Below are positions 21,462-30,003 of a DNA stretch of 64,000 nt, piece by piece (positions within the stretch are counted from its first letter, which is position 1; each line of letters starts with the position of its first letter). The notes under the pieces are model-generated. The model worked only from the letters and a program-made list of their open reading frames with translations, ran no database searches and had not been told where the DNA came from. The stretch lies in the NCBI RefSeq assembly GCF_027486195.1, contig NZ_JAIXPP010000074.1:1-64000 (forward strand). The letters are read 5' to 3'. The DNA is from Novosphingobium sp. GTDB taxonomy: Bacteria; Pseudomonadota; Alphaproteobacteria; Sphingomonadales; Sphingomonadaceae. The translations under genes were made by a program, and so were the position numbers.

Positions 21462-22373
21462 ATGGGCGACACCAATGCGGGCGCACGCGGGCATGCTGGC
21501 GCGATCACACCGATCACGGTGCGGCAGGGCGCCTTTGCCTTTGCCGAGGATACGCCGGCGCACTGGATCCCGCATGCGCCCGAATTTGCGCAGATGATCA
21601 ACGGCGCATCGTTCGTGATGCCGCATCTTGAGCCATTTCTGGTGGCCACGCTGGGCGAGGCGGCGAAGCAGATCGAAAACCCTGCGGTGCGGCGCGAGGC
21701 GCGCGACTTCTGCATGCAGGAGACGCAGCACTACCGCACGCATCGGCGGTTCAACGATGTGATCCTGGCCCAAGGCTATGCCAGCCTCGCCGATGTAGAA
21801 GCGGAAATGGCGCAGGCCTATGCGCGGCTCTTGCAGCGCCCGCTGGCGGTGCGCCTCGCCTACGCGGCGGGGTTCGAGGCGATGACGCTGGGGCTGACAG
21901 AATGGCTGGTGGGCAACCGGGTGAAGCTGTTTCGCGGCGCGGACCGCCAGGTCACCTCGTTCATCCTGTGGCACATGGTCGAGGAAACCGAGCACAAGCT
22001 GGTGGCGCACGATGTCTATGAGGCGGTCTCGCCGGGGTACTGGCGGCGGGCGTTCGGCGTGCTGCATGGGTCGCTCGATGTGATCCGCTGGAGCCGCCGG
22101 TGCTACCGCGCGCTGCTGCTGGCGGATGGACGCTGGCGGCGGCCCGGCTCGCGGCTCAAGGTGTGGTGGTGGGCGGCGCGGTTTCTGCTGGGCGCGGGGC
22201 CCGCGTTGCTGCGTTCGCTGGTGCCGGGCCATGATCCGCGTGGGATGAAGGATCATCCGTGGGTGCGCGAATGGATCGCGGCGCATGCGCGTGCCGGGGA
22301 ACGGGCCGGGGATCGGGGCGCGCCGATGCCGCTGATCGACACGCAGAGCGCCGCGATGCCGGTGCCGTTCTGA
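21462..22373 (+). CDS. Metal-dependent hydrolase family (PF10118-like) with diiron ligand pattern
   Basis: A 303-residue helical protein of the group annotated as metal-dependent hydrolase. The metal-binding residues look like a ferritin-type diiron site: Glu57 (PHLEPF), Glu87-x2-His90 (QETQHY), Glu139 (GFEAMT) and Glu175-x2-His178 (EETEHK). His94 and His183 are extra candidates. This E...ExxH...E...ExxH order is that of diiron oxygenases and desaturases. The substrate is unknown. ATG 21462 is preferred because AGGGAG lies at the right distance; an in-frame GTG is just before it. It is first in an operon with the isomerase-like membrane protein and divergent from a TetR regulator. Confidence 0.82.
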   Translation: MGDTNAGARGHAGAITPITVRQGAFAFAEDTPAHWIPHAPEFAQMINGASFVMPHLEPFLVATLGEAAKQIENPAVRREARDFCMQETQHYRTHRRFNDVILAQGYASLADVEAEMAQAYARLLQRPLAVRLAYAAGFEAMTLGLTEWLVGNRVKLFRGADRQVTSFILWHMVEETEHKLVAHDVYEAVSPGYWRRAFGVLHGSLDVIRWSRRCYRALLLADGRWRRPGSRLKVWWWAARFLLGAGPALLRSLVPGHDPRGMKDHPWVREWIAAHARAGERAGDRGAPMPLIDTQSAAMPVPF

Positions 22374-22383
22374 AGGGGGATGG

Positions 22384-22860
22384 ATGATGGAAGGTTCGGA
22401 ACTGCGCGGCGTGCAGCGCATGCTGATCGTGCAGGGCGGCTATGTGATGCTGCTGGGGTTCGTCGCGGGGTTCGGCTTCGTGTTCTACCTCATCGGCAGC
22501 ATCGAGCTCTGGCCGATCCCGGGCAAGATCGCGCTGCAATTGCCCGGCAGCGACAAGGCTTGGCGCATGAGCCACATGGAAGGTGTGCTCAACGGGCTGA
22601 TGCTGTGGCTGGTGGCGGCGCTGCAACCGGCGATGGCCCTGCCCTTGGCCACGGCGCGGCGTATTGCGCGGATGCTGGTTCTGACAGCGTGGTGCTTCCC
22701 CATCGCCTCGCTGTTCGACGCGCTGTTCAAGGACAGTCGCGGCCTGAAATTCGCCGCGCCGGTGACCAACCTGATCCCGTTTTTCCTGTTCTACGTGGGC
22801 ATCGTCATGCTGGTGTGGGCGGTTATCGAGATCGTGGTGCGGGTGCGCGGGCAGGAGTGA
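22384..22860 (+). CDS. Styrene-oxide-isomerase-like integral membrane protein
   Basis: A 158-residue protein with four predicted membrane helices (about residues 13-40, 66-86, 94-112 and 128-152). The segment LPGSDKAWRMSHMEGVLNG (residues 53-71) matches the styrene-oxide isomerase (StyC) segment that reads VPG-x3-GW-x3-H-x2-PALNG in Pseudomonas, with His64 and Asn70 at the same six-residue spacing as StyC His58 and Asn64 (recalled from memory). The length also fits StyC (about 169 aa). Other StyC positions, such as the Asp in LDGW, are not conserved, so the substrate may differ. ATG 22384 follows GAAGGGGGA and the upstream stop is 10 bases away. Confidence 0.7.
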   Translation: MMEGSELRGVQRMLIVQGGYVMLLGFVAGFGFVFYLIGSIELWPIPGKIALQLPGSDKAWRMSHMEGVLNGLMLWLVAALQPAMALPLATARRIARMLVLTAWCFPIASLFDALFKDSRGLKFAAPVTNLIPFFLFYVGIVMLVWAVIEIVVRVRGQE

Positions 22861-22861
22861 G

Positions 22862-24283
22862 CTACCCCTCCACGATCCGGTAAGGCACCAGATCGCGTTG
22901 GCTGGGATCGACCGCGATGGCCTTGTCGCTTGGGGGGAAGGCGCGCTGGTCGCAGGTATCGCGCGGGCAGATGCGGCAGGAGATACCGATTCGGGTGACG
23001 GCGTCCTCGTTGGTGAGATTGAGACCGTCGGCGTAGACGAATTCGTCGGAGAGGGCGGCTTCGCAGCCGAGGACCACGGCATAGCGGCGGGGCTGGCGGT
23101 AGTAGCTGCCGCTGGGTTTCACGAGGCCCTTGGCGATCGAGACGTAGCGGATGCCATCGGGCATCTCGGCAAGCTGGACGTGGATGCGGTCCGGGATGGC
23201 GACCGCTTCGTGGACGATCCACAAGGGGCACGCGCCGCCGAAGCGGCCAAACTGGAGGCGCGTGGCGGAGTGGCGCTTGGTGATGTTGCCCGCCATGTCC
23301 ACCCGCGCGAAAAACACCGGGATGCCGCGCGCCTGCGGGCGTTGCAAGGTGGAGAGGCGGTGGCAGCACTGTTCGAAGCTGGTGTGGAAGAGCTGGCGCA
23401 GGCGGTCGATATCATGGCGAAGCGTGCGCGCGGCGCTGCGGAAGCGCTCGTAGGGCATGAGCAGCGCGCCGGCGGCGTAGTTGCCGAGGCCGACAGTGAG
23501 GAGGTGGCGCGCGGCTTCTGTCTGCAGCGGCGCGGAGGCGACGATGGCCGCGATCTGATCCGAGAGGGCCAGCGCGGCGACCTGATAGGCCAGCTGGAAC
23601 CGGCTCGATTCGTTGGGCTGCGCGGAATCGAGCTGGAGGTGGCGCTTTGCCGCATCGAATCGGCGCAGCGCGGCGCCGCTAGCCCATTCGATGGTCACGC
23701 CTTCACGGCGCAGCCATTGCTGCATCGTGCGGATGCGCGGACTTGCCTCGTCGCCGGCGATTTCGTGGGCCAGCGCTTCAGCATCGCGGTCGATGCGATC
23801 GACGTAATTGTTGGCGAGGTGGAACCAGTCGCGCACTTCCTCCCACGGCAGGCGGCCGCCCGCGATCTCGGAGCCACCAAGGTCTGCTCCGATCGCTTCG
23901 TCGAGCATTTCGAGGCGCTGGCGGCCCTTGGCGAAGAGGCCGTGGAGCGCGACGAAACTCTCCGCGAAGGCGGGGAACTGGCGCGCCAGCCGCTCGACCT
24001 GCTCTGCCGGGATCGTGCCGGACAGTTGCGGATCGGCCAAGGCGTCGCGTAGCGACTCCGCGAGGGCATCGGCATCGGGCGGCGCGAAATCGGCCCAATC
24101 GATCGGGAAGGCGGCGCGCAGACGCTCTGCCAGCGCGGGGGTGAGGTGGCGCTCATCGGTTTCGAGCTGTGAGAGATAGGGCGCGCTGATGCCGAGCGCA
24201 GTGGCCATCTCTGCCTGACGCAACCCGCGCCGCTGGCGCAAGGTGCGCAGGGCCTGTCCTGCAAAGATGCGGCGGTTTGCCAT
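22862..24283 (-). CDS. ScfR-type short-chain acyl-CoA regulator (XRE HTH + ImmA/IrrE-like + DUF2083)
   Basis: A 473-residue regulator of the short-chain fatty acyl-CoA family (relatives: RamB, PccR, MccR). The N-terminal XRE helix-turn-helix (residues about 8-62) includes LRQRRGLRQAEMATALGISA. The middle part is the ImmA/IrrE-like region, and the C-terminal domain carries CPLWIVHEAV and four cysteines near residues 428-447 (GCEA, SCRICPRDTC). PccR in Rhodobacter sphaeroides controls propionyl-CoA carboxylase. This gene is divergent from pccB with TTTGCAA repeats between them, so the same job is likely. It ends one base away from the convergent isomerase-like gene. Confidence 0.9.
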   Translation of the reverse strand: MANRRIFAGQALRTLRQRRGLRQAEMATALGISAPYLSQLETDERHLTPALAERLRAAFPIDWADFAPPDADALAESLRDALADPQLSGTIPAEQVERLARQFPAFAESFVALHGLFAKGRQRLEMLDEAIGADLGGSEIAGGRLPWEEVRDWFHLANNYVDRIDRDAEALAHEIAGDEASPRIRTMQQWLRREGVTIEWASGAALRRFDAAKRHLQLDSAQPNESSRFQLAYQVAALALSDQIAAIVASAPLQTEAARHLLTVGLGNYAAGALLMPYERFRSAARTLRHDIDRLRQLFHTSFEQCCHRLSTLQRPQARGIPVFFARVDMAGNITKRHSATRLQFGRFGGACPLWIVHEAVAIPDRIHVQLAEMPDGIRYVSIAKGLVKPSGSYYRQPRRYAVVLGCEAALSDEFVYADGLNLTNEDAVTRIGISCRICPRDTCDQRAFPPSDKAIAVDPSQRDLVPYRIVEG

Positions 24284-24318
24284 GGGTCTGCTTTTCCTCC
24301 CGATCCATCCCCACACCC

Positions 24319-24390
24319 GCTCGTGCTGAGCCTGTCGAAGCATCATGCCCAGCGGTAGCGCCAGCACCCTTCGACAGGCTCAGGGTGAGC
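24319..24390. repeat. Dispersed inverted repeat (CTGAGCCTGTCGAAG type)
   Basis: Perfect 15-base arms CTGAGCCTGTCGAAG and CTTCGACAGGCTCAG are separated by 28 bases and flanked by extra GCTC/GAGC pairing. This is a well-known dispersed element in sphingomonads and related bacteria. It sits in the scfR-pccB intergenic region, upstream of the operator cluster. Confidence 0.85.
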
Positions 24391-24411
24391 GGGGTTGGAG
24401 AGAGGCATGGA

Positions 24412-24452
24412 GTTGCAAGCCTAGTTTGCAAAGTTGGGCTTTGCAACTTTGC
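24412..24452. promoter_or_regulatory. Candidate ScfR/PccR operator cluster (TTTGCAA repeats)
   Basis: TTGCAA occurs at 24413-24418, within TTTGCAAA at 24425-24432 and within TTTGCAA at 24440-24446. A half site TTTGC (24448-24452) and a TTGCA (24457-24461) follow. PccR-type regulators are reported to recognise paired TTTGCAAA motifs a few bases apart. The cluster lies in the divergent region between the regulator and pccB, about 80 bases before the pccB start. Confidence 0.72.
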
Positions 24453-24530
24453 TGAATTGCATTGGACAGGCGCGCTGCGATGCGGCATCCGCCAGCGCCT
24501 TGAACGCTTGCAGTCGAGGAATGCTCCCGC

Positions 24531-26057
24531 ATGTCTGCCAATATCGCCGAAATGGAAAAGCGCCGCGAGGCGGCCCGCATGGGGGGCGGCCAGCGCCGCA
24601 TCGATGCCCAGCACGCCAAGGGCAAGCTGACCGCGCGCGAGCGGCTCGATATCCTGCTCGACGAGGGCAGCTTCGAAGAGATCGATGCTTACGTCGAGCA
24701 CAACTGCGTCGACTTTGGCATGCCCGAGCACACCATTCCGGGTGATGGTGTCGTCACCGGATCGGGCACGATCAACGGGCGGCTGGTCTATGTGTTCAGC
24801 CAGGACTTCACCGTGTTCGGCGGCGCGGTTTCAGAGCGCCACGCGATGAAGATCTGCAAGATCATGGACACGGCGCTGAAAGTGGGCGCGCCAGTGATCG
24901 GAATCAACGACAGCGGCGGCGCGCGTATTCAGGAAGGCGTCGCGAGCCTTGGCGGCTATGCCGAGATCTTCCAGCGTAACGTGCTCGCCTCAGGCGTCGT
25001 GCCGCAGCTTTCCCTCATCATGGGGCCTTGCGCGGGCGGCGCGGTCTATTCGCCCGCGATGACCGACTTCATCTTCATGGTGAAGGACAGCTCGTACATG
25101 TTCGTCACCGGCCCGGACGTGGTCAAGACGGTGACCAACGAGATCGTGACCCAGGAGGAACTGGGCGGCGCGGTGACGCATTCGACCAAGACCTCGGTGG
25201 CCGATCTCGCCTGCGAGAACGATATCGAAGCGCTGCTCATGGCGCGCGAGTTCTTCGATTACCTGCCGCTGACCAACCGCGCCGGCGTGCCCGAGCGGCC
25301 GACGGCGGATGCGTGGGACCGGCTGGAGCCGAGCCTCGACACGATCATCCCCGCCTCGGCCAACCAGCCCTATGACATGCACGAGGTGATCGCCAAGACG
25401 CTGGACGAAGGCGAGTTCTTCGAAATCCAGCCCAAGCACGCGGGCAATATCCTCTGCGGCTTCGGGCGGATCGAGGGCAAGACCGTGGGCGTGGTGGCTA
25501 ACCAGCCGATGGTGCTGGCGGGCGTGCTCGATATCAATTCCTCGAAGAAGGCCGCGCGCTTCGTGCGCTTCTGCGATGCGTTCGAAATTCCGATCATCAC
25601 GTTCGTCGATGTGCCGGGCTTCCTGCCGGGCACCGCGCAGGAACTGGGCGGGATCATCAAGCACGGTGCCAAGCTGCTGTTCGCTTATGCCGAGGCGACC
25701 GTGCCCAAGATCACCGTGATCACGCGCAAGGCCTATGGCGGCGCCTATGACGTGATGGCCTCCAAGCATCTGCGCGGCGATTTGAACTACGCCTGGCCGA
25801 CCGCCGAAATCGCGGTGATGGGCGCAAAGGGCGCGGTGGAGATCATCTTCCGCGGGCTTTCGACCGAAGAGCAGGCGCAAAAGACCAAGGAATACGAGGA
25901 CCGCTTCGCCAACCCGTTCGTGGCGGCGAGCAAGGGCTTCATCGACGAGGTGATCCACCCGCATTCGACGCGGCGGCGCATTGCGCTGGGGCTGCGCAAG
26001 CTGCGGAACAAGAGCCTCGAGAACCCCTGGAAGAAGCACGACAATATTCCGCTGTGA
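24531..26057 (+). CDS. pccB: Propionyl-CoA carboxylase beta subunit
   Basis: Carboxyltransferase subunit that moves CO2 from carboxybiotin on PccA to propionyl-CoA, giving methylmalonyl-CoA. The 508-residue protein shows the crotonase-like carboxyltransferase core. Two acyl-CoA and carboxybiotin oxyanion regions are visible: [19 protein letters not shown] near residue 130 and [20 protein letters not shown] near 360. It also has [13 protein letters not shown] and [10 protein letters not shown]. It is first in a row of five same-strand genes of the methylmalonyl pathway. Confidence 0.95.
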   Translation: MSANIAEMEKRREAARMGGGQRRIDAQHAKGKLTARERLDILLDEGSFEEIDAYVEHNCVDFGMPEHTIPGDGVVTGSGTINGRLVYVFSQDFTVFGGAVSERHAMKICKIMDTALKVGAPVIGINDSGGARIQEGVASLGGYAEIFQRNVLASGVVPQLSLIMGPCAGGAVYSPAMTDFIFMVKDSSYMFVTGPDVVKTVTNEIVTQEELGGAVTHSTKTSVADLACENDIEALLMAREFFDYLPLTNRAGVPERPTADAWDRLEPSLDTIIPASANQPYDMHEVIAKTLDEGEFFEIQPKHAGNILCGFGRIEGKTVGVVANQPMVLAGVLDINSSKKAARFVRFCDAFEIPIITFVDVPGFLPGTAQELGGIIKHGAKLLFAYAEATVPKITVITRKAYGGAYDVMASKHLRGDLNYAWPTAEIAVMGAKGAVEIIFRGLSTEEQAQKTKEYEDRFANPFVAASKGFIDEVIHPHSTRRRIALGLRKLRNKSLENPWKKHDNIPL

Positions 26058-26081
26058 GCGGTGGCCTGAGGAAATTTCTAC

Positions 26082-27260
26082 ATGACTGACATCTTCATCG
26101 TTTCCGGCGCGCGCACGGCCATTGGCACGTTTGGCGGCAGCCTCGCCTCGTTCCGCCCGGCGGATCTGGGCACCATCGTGATCAAGGAGGCGATTGCCCG
26201 CGCGGGGATCAGCGCGGACAAGGTCGAGAACGTGGTAATCGGCACTGTCGTGCCGACGCAGCCGAAGGACGCCTATGTCAGCCGCGTCGCGGCGGTGAAC
26301 GCGGGCGTACCCATCGAAAGCCCGGCGATGAACGTGAACCGGCTGTGCGGTTCGGGCCTGCAGGCGATTGTCTCTGCCGCGCAGGGGATTGCGCTGGGCG
26401 AGCAGCAGATCGCCGTCGGCGGGGGCTGCGAGGTCATGTCGAACGCGCCGCATATGGTGCTGACGGCGCGGAACGGGCAGAAAATGGGCGATCAGGTGAT
26501 GATGGACGCCATGCTCGGCGCGCTGCACGATCCGTTCGAGAACATCCATATGGGCGTGACGGCGGAGAACGTGGCCGAGCGCCACCAGATCACGCGCGAA
26601 ACGCAGGATGCGCTGGCAGTCGAAAGCCACAAGCGCGCGGCGGCGGCGACGGCGGCGGGCTACTTCAAGGAGCAGATCGTCCCGGTCGAGATCAAGACCC
26701 GCAAGGGCACGACCGTGTTCGACACTGACGAGCATTTCCGCGCCGATGCCAGCCTAGAATCGATGGCCAGCCTGCGCCCGGTGTTCAAGAAGGACGGCAC
26801 AGTGACCGCCGGCAACGCCAGCGGCATCAACGACGGCGCAGGTGCGGTCGTGCTGGCGAGCGGCGAAGCGGTGGCCGAGCATGGGCTGAAGCCCATCGCC
26901 AAGATCCTTAGCTGGGGCCATGCAGGCGTGGAGCCGAATGTGATGGGTCTCGGCCCGGTGAAGGCCGTGCCGGTGGCGCTGAAGCGCGCGGGGCTGACGC
27001 TGGATCAGATCGACGTGATCGAGAGCAACGAGGCCTTCGCGGCGCAGGCCTGCGGCGTGGCGAAGGAGCTGGGCTTCGATCCGGCCAAGACCAATCCCAA
27101 CGGCTCGGGCATTTCGCTCGGCCACCCCATCGGCGCGACGGGCGCGATCCTGACGATCAAGGCGGCTTACGAGCTGCAGCGCACCGGGGGCCAGTACGGC
27201 CTGATCACGATGTGCATCGGCGGCGGTCAGGGCATCGCCATGGTGATCGAGAGGGTTTGA
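26082..27260 (+). CDS. Acetyl-CoA C-acyltransferase (thiolase)
   Basis: A 392-residue biosynthetic-type thiolase that condenses or cleaves acyl-CoA. The catalytic residues are visible: the nucleophilic Cys in NVNRLCGSGLQAI near residue 88, the His in LGHPIGATGA near 348, and the second Cys in MCIGGGQG near 378. The SNEAFAAQA motif is also present. It could be an acetoacetyl-CoA thiolase (AtoB/PhaA) or a beta-ketoacyl thiolase. Its place between pccB and the epimerase suggests it supplies or handles propionyl-CoA from beta-oxidation or isoleucine. Confidence 0.93.
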   Translation: MTDIFIVSGARTAIGTFGGSLASFRPADLGTIVIKEAIARAGISADKVENVVIGTVVPTQPKDAYVSRVAAVNAGVPIESPAMNVNRLCGSGLQAIVSAAQGIALGEQQIAVGGGCEVMSNAPHMVLTARNGQKMGDQVMMDAMLGALHDPFENIHMGVTAENVAERHQITRETQDALAVESHKRAAAATAAGYFKEQIVPVEIKTRKGTTVFDTDEHFRADASLESMASLRPVFKKDGTVTAGNASGINDGAGAVVLASGEAVAEHGLKPIAKILSWGHAGVEPNVMGLGPVKAVPVALKRAGLTLDQIDVIESNEAFAAQACGVAKELGFDPAKTNPNGSGISLGHPIGATGAILTIKAAYELQRTGGQYGLITMCIGGGQGIAMVIERV

Positions 27261-27262
27261 TC

Positions 27263-27703
27263 ATGAAGCTTGGCAGGCTGAACCACATCGGCGTCGCGAC
27301 GCCTTCGATTGCGGACAGCGTGGTGTTCTGGCGCGATGTGATGGGCGCGACGAAGATTCACGAGCCGTTCGACCTGCCCGAGCAGGGGGTGAAGGTGTGC
27401 TTCGTCGATACGCCCGGCGCGGATGGGGCGCTGAACGGCACGCAGATCGAGCTGATCGAGCCGCTGCCGGGCAATGCCGGGATCGCCGCCTTCCTCGCCA
27501 AGAACCCGGCGGGGGGGCAGCACCACATGTGCTACGAAGTGCCTGATATCCACGCGGCCAAGGCGGCGTTCGAGGCGCTGGGCAAGCGCGTGCTGGGCGA
27601 ACCCCGCATCGGCGCGCATGGGACGCTGATCTTCTTCGTCCACCCCAAGGACATGGGCGGGGTGCTGACCGAGATCATGGAAGTGCCTGCTGGGGGGCAC
27701 TGA
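27263..27703 (+). CDS. mce: Methylmalonyl-CoA epimerase
   Basis: Interconverts (S)- and (R)-methylmalonyl-CoA between the carboxylase and the mutase. The 146-residue protein has vicinal-oxygen-chelate repeats with metal ligands in LNHIGVATPS (His8), the QHHMCYEV segment (His near 91) and a C-terminal Glu (LTEIMEV). The ELIEPL segment is also characteristic. ATG 27263 is 2 bases after the thiolase stop, indicating tight coupling. Confidence 0.93.
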   Translation: MKLGRLNHIGVATPSIADSVVFWRDVMGATKIHEPFDLPEQGVKVCFVDTPGADGALNGTQIELIEPLPGNAGIAAFLAKNPAGGQHHMCYEVPDIHAAKAAFEALGKRVLGEPRIGAHGTLIFFVHPKDMGGVLTEIMEVPAGGH

Positions 27704-27711
27704 GCTAAAAG

Positions 27712-27842
27712 CCCTCTCCCCTTCAGGGGGGAGGGTTGGGAGGGGGGAATGGCGCGCACGGCAAGCGCCCGAGGCCCCTCTCCAACTTCGGCTAGGCAGC
27801 AAGCTGCCAAGCCTGCGTATCCTCTCCCCGACCGGGGAGAGG
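27712..27842. repeat. Intergenic palindromic repeat mosaic
   Basis: It contains a hairpin at 27712-27735 (CCCTCTCCCC / GGGGGGAGGG), a small GGCAGC/GCTGCC hairpin near 27794-27808 and a 22-base palindrome at 27821-27842 (CCTCTCCCCG / CGGGGAGAGG). This C/G-rich composite is a common dispersed repeat in many proteobacteria. It separates mce from the mutase gene and could tune relative expression inside the operon. Confidence 0.75.
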
Positions 27843-27859
27843 GCATTGAGGATAGAGCG

Positions 27860-29998
27860 ATGGCGAATATCGAAGACTGGCAGAAGGCGGCGGCCAAGGA
27901 GGTCAAGGGTAAGGACCTGACCTGGCAGACCCCCGAAGGCATCGCGGTCAAGCCGCTCTACACGGCAGACGATGCGCCGGTCGATCCGGGCCTGCCCGGC
28001 TTCGCGCCGTTCACGCGCGGGGTGCGCGCCTCGATGTATGCAGGGCGGCCCTGGACGATCCGGCAATATGCGGGCTTCTCCACTGCCGAGGAATCGAACG
28101 CATTCTATCGCCGCAATCTGGCGGCGGGGCAGAAGGGCCTGTCCGTCGCGTTCGATCTGGCGACGCACCGTGGCTATGACAGCGACCATCCGCGCGTCGT
28201 CGGCGATGTCGGCAAGGCGGGCGTGGCGATCGATTCGGTCGAGGACATGAAGATCCTGTTCGACGGGATTCCGCTCGATCAGATGTCCGTCTCGATGACC
28301 ATGAACGGCGCGGTGATCCCCATTCTCGCGTTCTTCATCGTGGCGGGCGAGGAGCAGGGCGTGCCGCGCGCCGCGCTCGACGGGACCATCCAGAACGACA
28401 TCCTCAAGGAGTTCATGGTCCGCAACACCTATATCTATCCGCCCGAGCCAAGCATGCGGATCATCTCGGACATTTTCGGCTATACCAGCCGCGAGATGCC
28501 GAAGTTCAATTCGATCTCGATCTCCGGCTATCACATGCAGGAAGCCGGCGCGACGCAGGTGCAGGAGCTGGCGTTCACCATCGCCGACGGCATGGAATAC
28601 GTGAAGTACGGCGTCGCCTCGGGCCTTGATATCGACAAGTTTGCCGGGCGCCTTTCGTTCTTCTTCGCCATCGGCATGAACTTCTTCATGGAAGTGGCCA
28701 AGCTGCGCGCCGCGCGCGTGCTGTGGCACCGGGTGATGACGCAGCTGGGCGCGCAGGACGAGCGGAGCAAGATGCTGCGCACGCACTGCCAGACCTCGGG
28801 CGTGAGCTTGCAGGAGCAGGACCCCTACAACAACGTGATCCGCACCACGATCGAGGCGATGGCCGCGATGCTGGGCGGCACGCAGTCGCTCCACACCAAC
28901 GCGCTCGATGAAGCCATCGCGCTGCCGACCGACTTTTCCGCGCGCATTGCCCGCAACACGCAGATCGTCATCCAGGAAGAGACCGGGATGACCAAGGTGG
29001 TCGATCCGCTGGGGGGCTCGTACTACATCGAGGCGCTGACGCAGGAACTGGTCGACAAGGCGTGGGAGATCATCGAGCGCGTGGAAAGCGAAGGCGGCAT
29101 GGCCAAGGCCGTCGCGGCGGGCTGGCCCAAGGCGATGATCGAGGAAGCCGCGGCGGGTCGTCAGGCGCGGGTGGACAAGGGCGATGACGTGATCGTCGGC
29201 GTCAACAAGTACCGCCTCGCCAGCGAAGACCAGCTCGATACGCTGGAAGTCGACAACATGGCGGTGCGCGAAGGCCAGATCGCGCGGCTGAAGTGGGTGC
29301 GCGAGACGCGCGACGAAACCAAGTGCCGCGCGGCGCTCAATGCGCTGACCGAAGGCGCGAAGACCGGCGGCAACCTGCTCGAACTCGCGGTCGAAGCCGC
29401 AAGGCACCGCGCGACGCTGGGCGAGATTTCGGATGCGATGGAAATCGTGTTCGGTCGCCATGGCACGCATCCCACTCCGGTGAAGGGAGTCTACAGCGCC
29501 TATTATGCAGGCGACTCTCGCTACCAGCAGGTGCTCGACGGCGTCGAAGCCGTGACGCGCCGCTTGGGCCGTGCGCCCAGGATGCTCGTCTCGAAGATGG
29601 GCCAGGACGGGCATGATCGCGGCGCGAACGTGATCGCCTCGGCGTTCGGCGACATGGGCTTCGACGTGACCAGCAGCCCGCTGTTCCAGACGCCCGAGGA
29701 AGCCGCCAAGCTGGCGCTGGAGAACGAGGTCGATGCAGTCGGCGCGTCGTCGCTGGCGGCAGGCCACAAGACGCTGATCCCCGAACTGATCCGCCACCTG
29801 CGCGAAGCGGGCCACAGCGATATCAAGGTCGTCGCGGGCGGCGTGATCCCCCCGCAGGACTACGATTTCCTGCGCGAGGCCGGGGTGCAGGGCATCTACG
29901 GCCCGGGCACCAATGTGGTTGAGGCAGCGGCGGATATGCTCCGCCTGCTGGGTCACAATATGCCGCCTGCGGGCGAAGAACTGGCAGCGGCGGAGTAA
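27860..29998 (+). CDS. Methylmalonyl-CoA mutase
   Basis: Adenosylcobalamin-dependent isomerase that converts (R)-methylmalonyl-CoA to succinyl-CoA. The 712-residue single-chain protein carries the TIM-barrel catalytic domain with [13 protein letters not shown] near residue 68, the [16 protein letters not shown] segment and [14 protein letters not shown] near 340. The C-terminal B12 domain has the [14 protein letters not shown] motif near 590 with the cobalt-ligating His. It follows the repeat region and precedes pccA by 5 bases. No meaB/argK-type GTPase chaperone is visible nearby. Confidence 0.96.
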   Translation: MANIEDWQKAAAKEVKGKDLTWQTPEGIAVKPLYTADDAPVDPGLPGFAPFTRGVRASMYAGRPWTIRQYAGFSTAEESNAFYRRNLAAGQKGLSVAFDLATHRGYDSDHPRVVGDVGKAGVAIDSVEDMKILFDGIPLDQMSVSMTMNGAVIPILAFFIVAGEEQGVPRAALDGTIQNDILKEFMVRNTYIYPPEPSMRIISDIFGYTSREMPKFNSISISGYHMQEAGATQVQELAFTIADGMEYVKYGVASGLDIDKFAGRLSFFFAIGMNFFMEVAKLRAARVLWHRVMTQLGAQDERSKMLRTHCQTSGVSLQEQDPYNNVIRTTIEAMAAMLGGTQSLHTNALDEAIALPTDFSARIARNTQIVIQEETGMTKVVDPLGGSYYIEALTQELVDKAWEIIERVESEGGMAKAVAAGWPKAMIEEAAAGRQARVDKGDDVIVGVNKYRLASEDQLDTLEVDNMAVREGQIARLKWVRETRDETKCRAALNALTEGAKTGGNLLELAVEAARHRATLGEISDAMEIVFGRHGTHPTPVKGVYSAYYAGDSRYQQVLDGVEAVTRRLGRAPRMLVSKMGQDGHDRGANVIASAFGDMGFDVTSSPLFQTPEEAAKLALENEVDAVGASSLAAGHKTLIPELIRHLREAGHSDIKVVAGGVIPPQDYDFLREAGVQGIYGPGTNVVEAAADMLRLLGHNMPPAGEELAAAE

Positions 29999-30003
29999 TC
30001 CCA

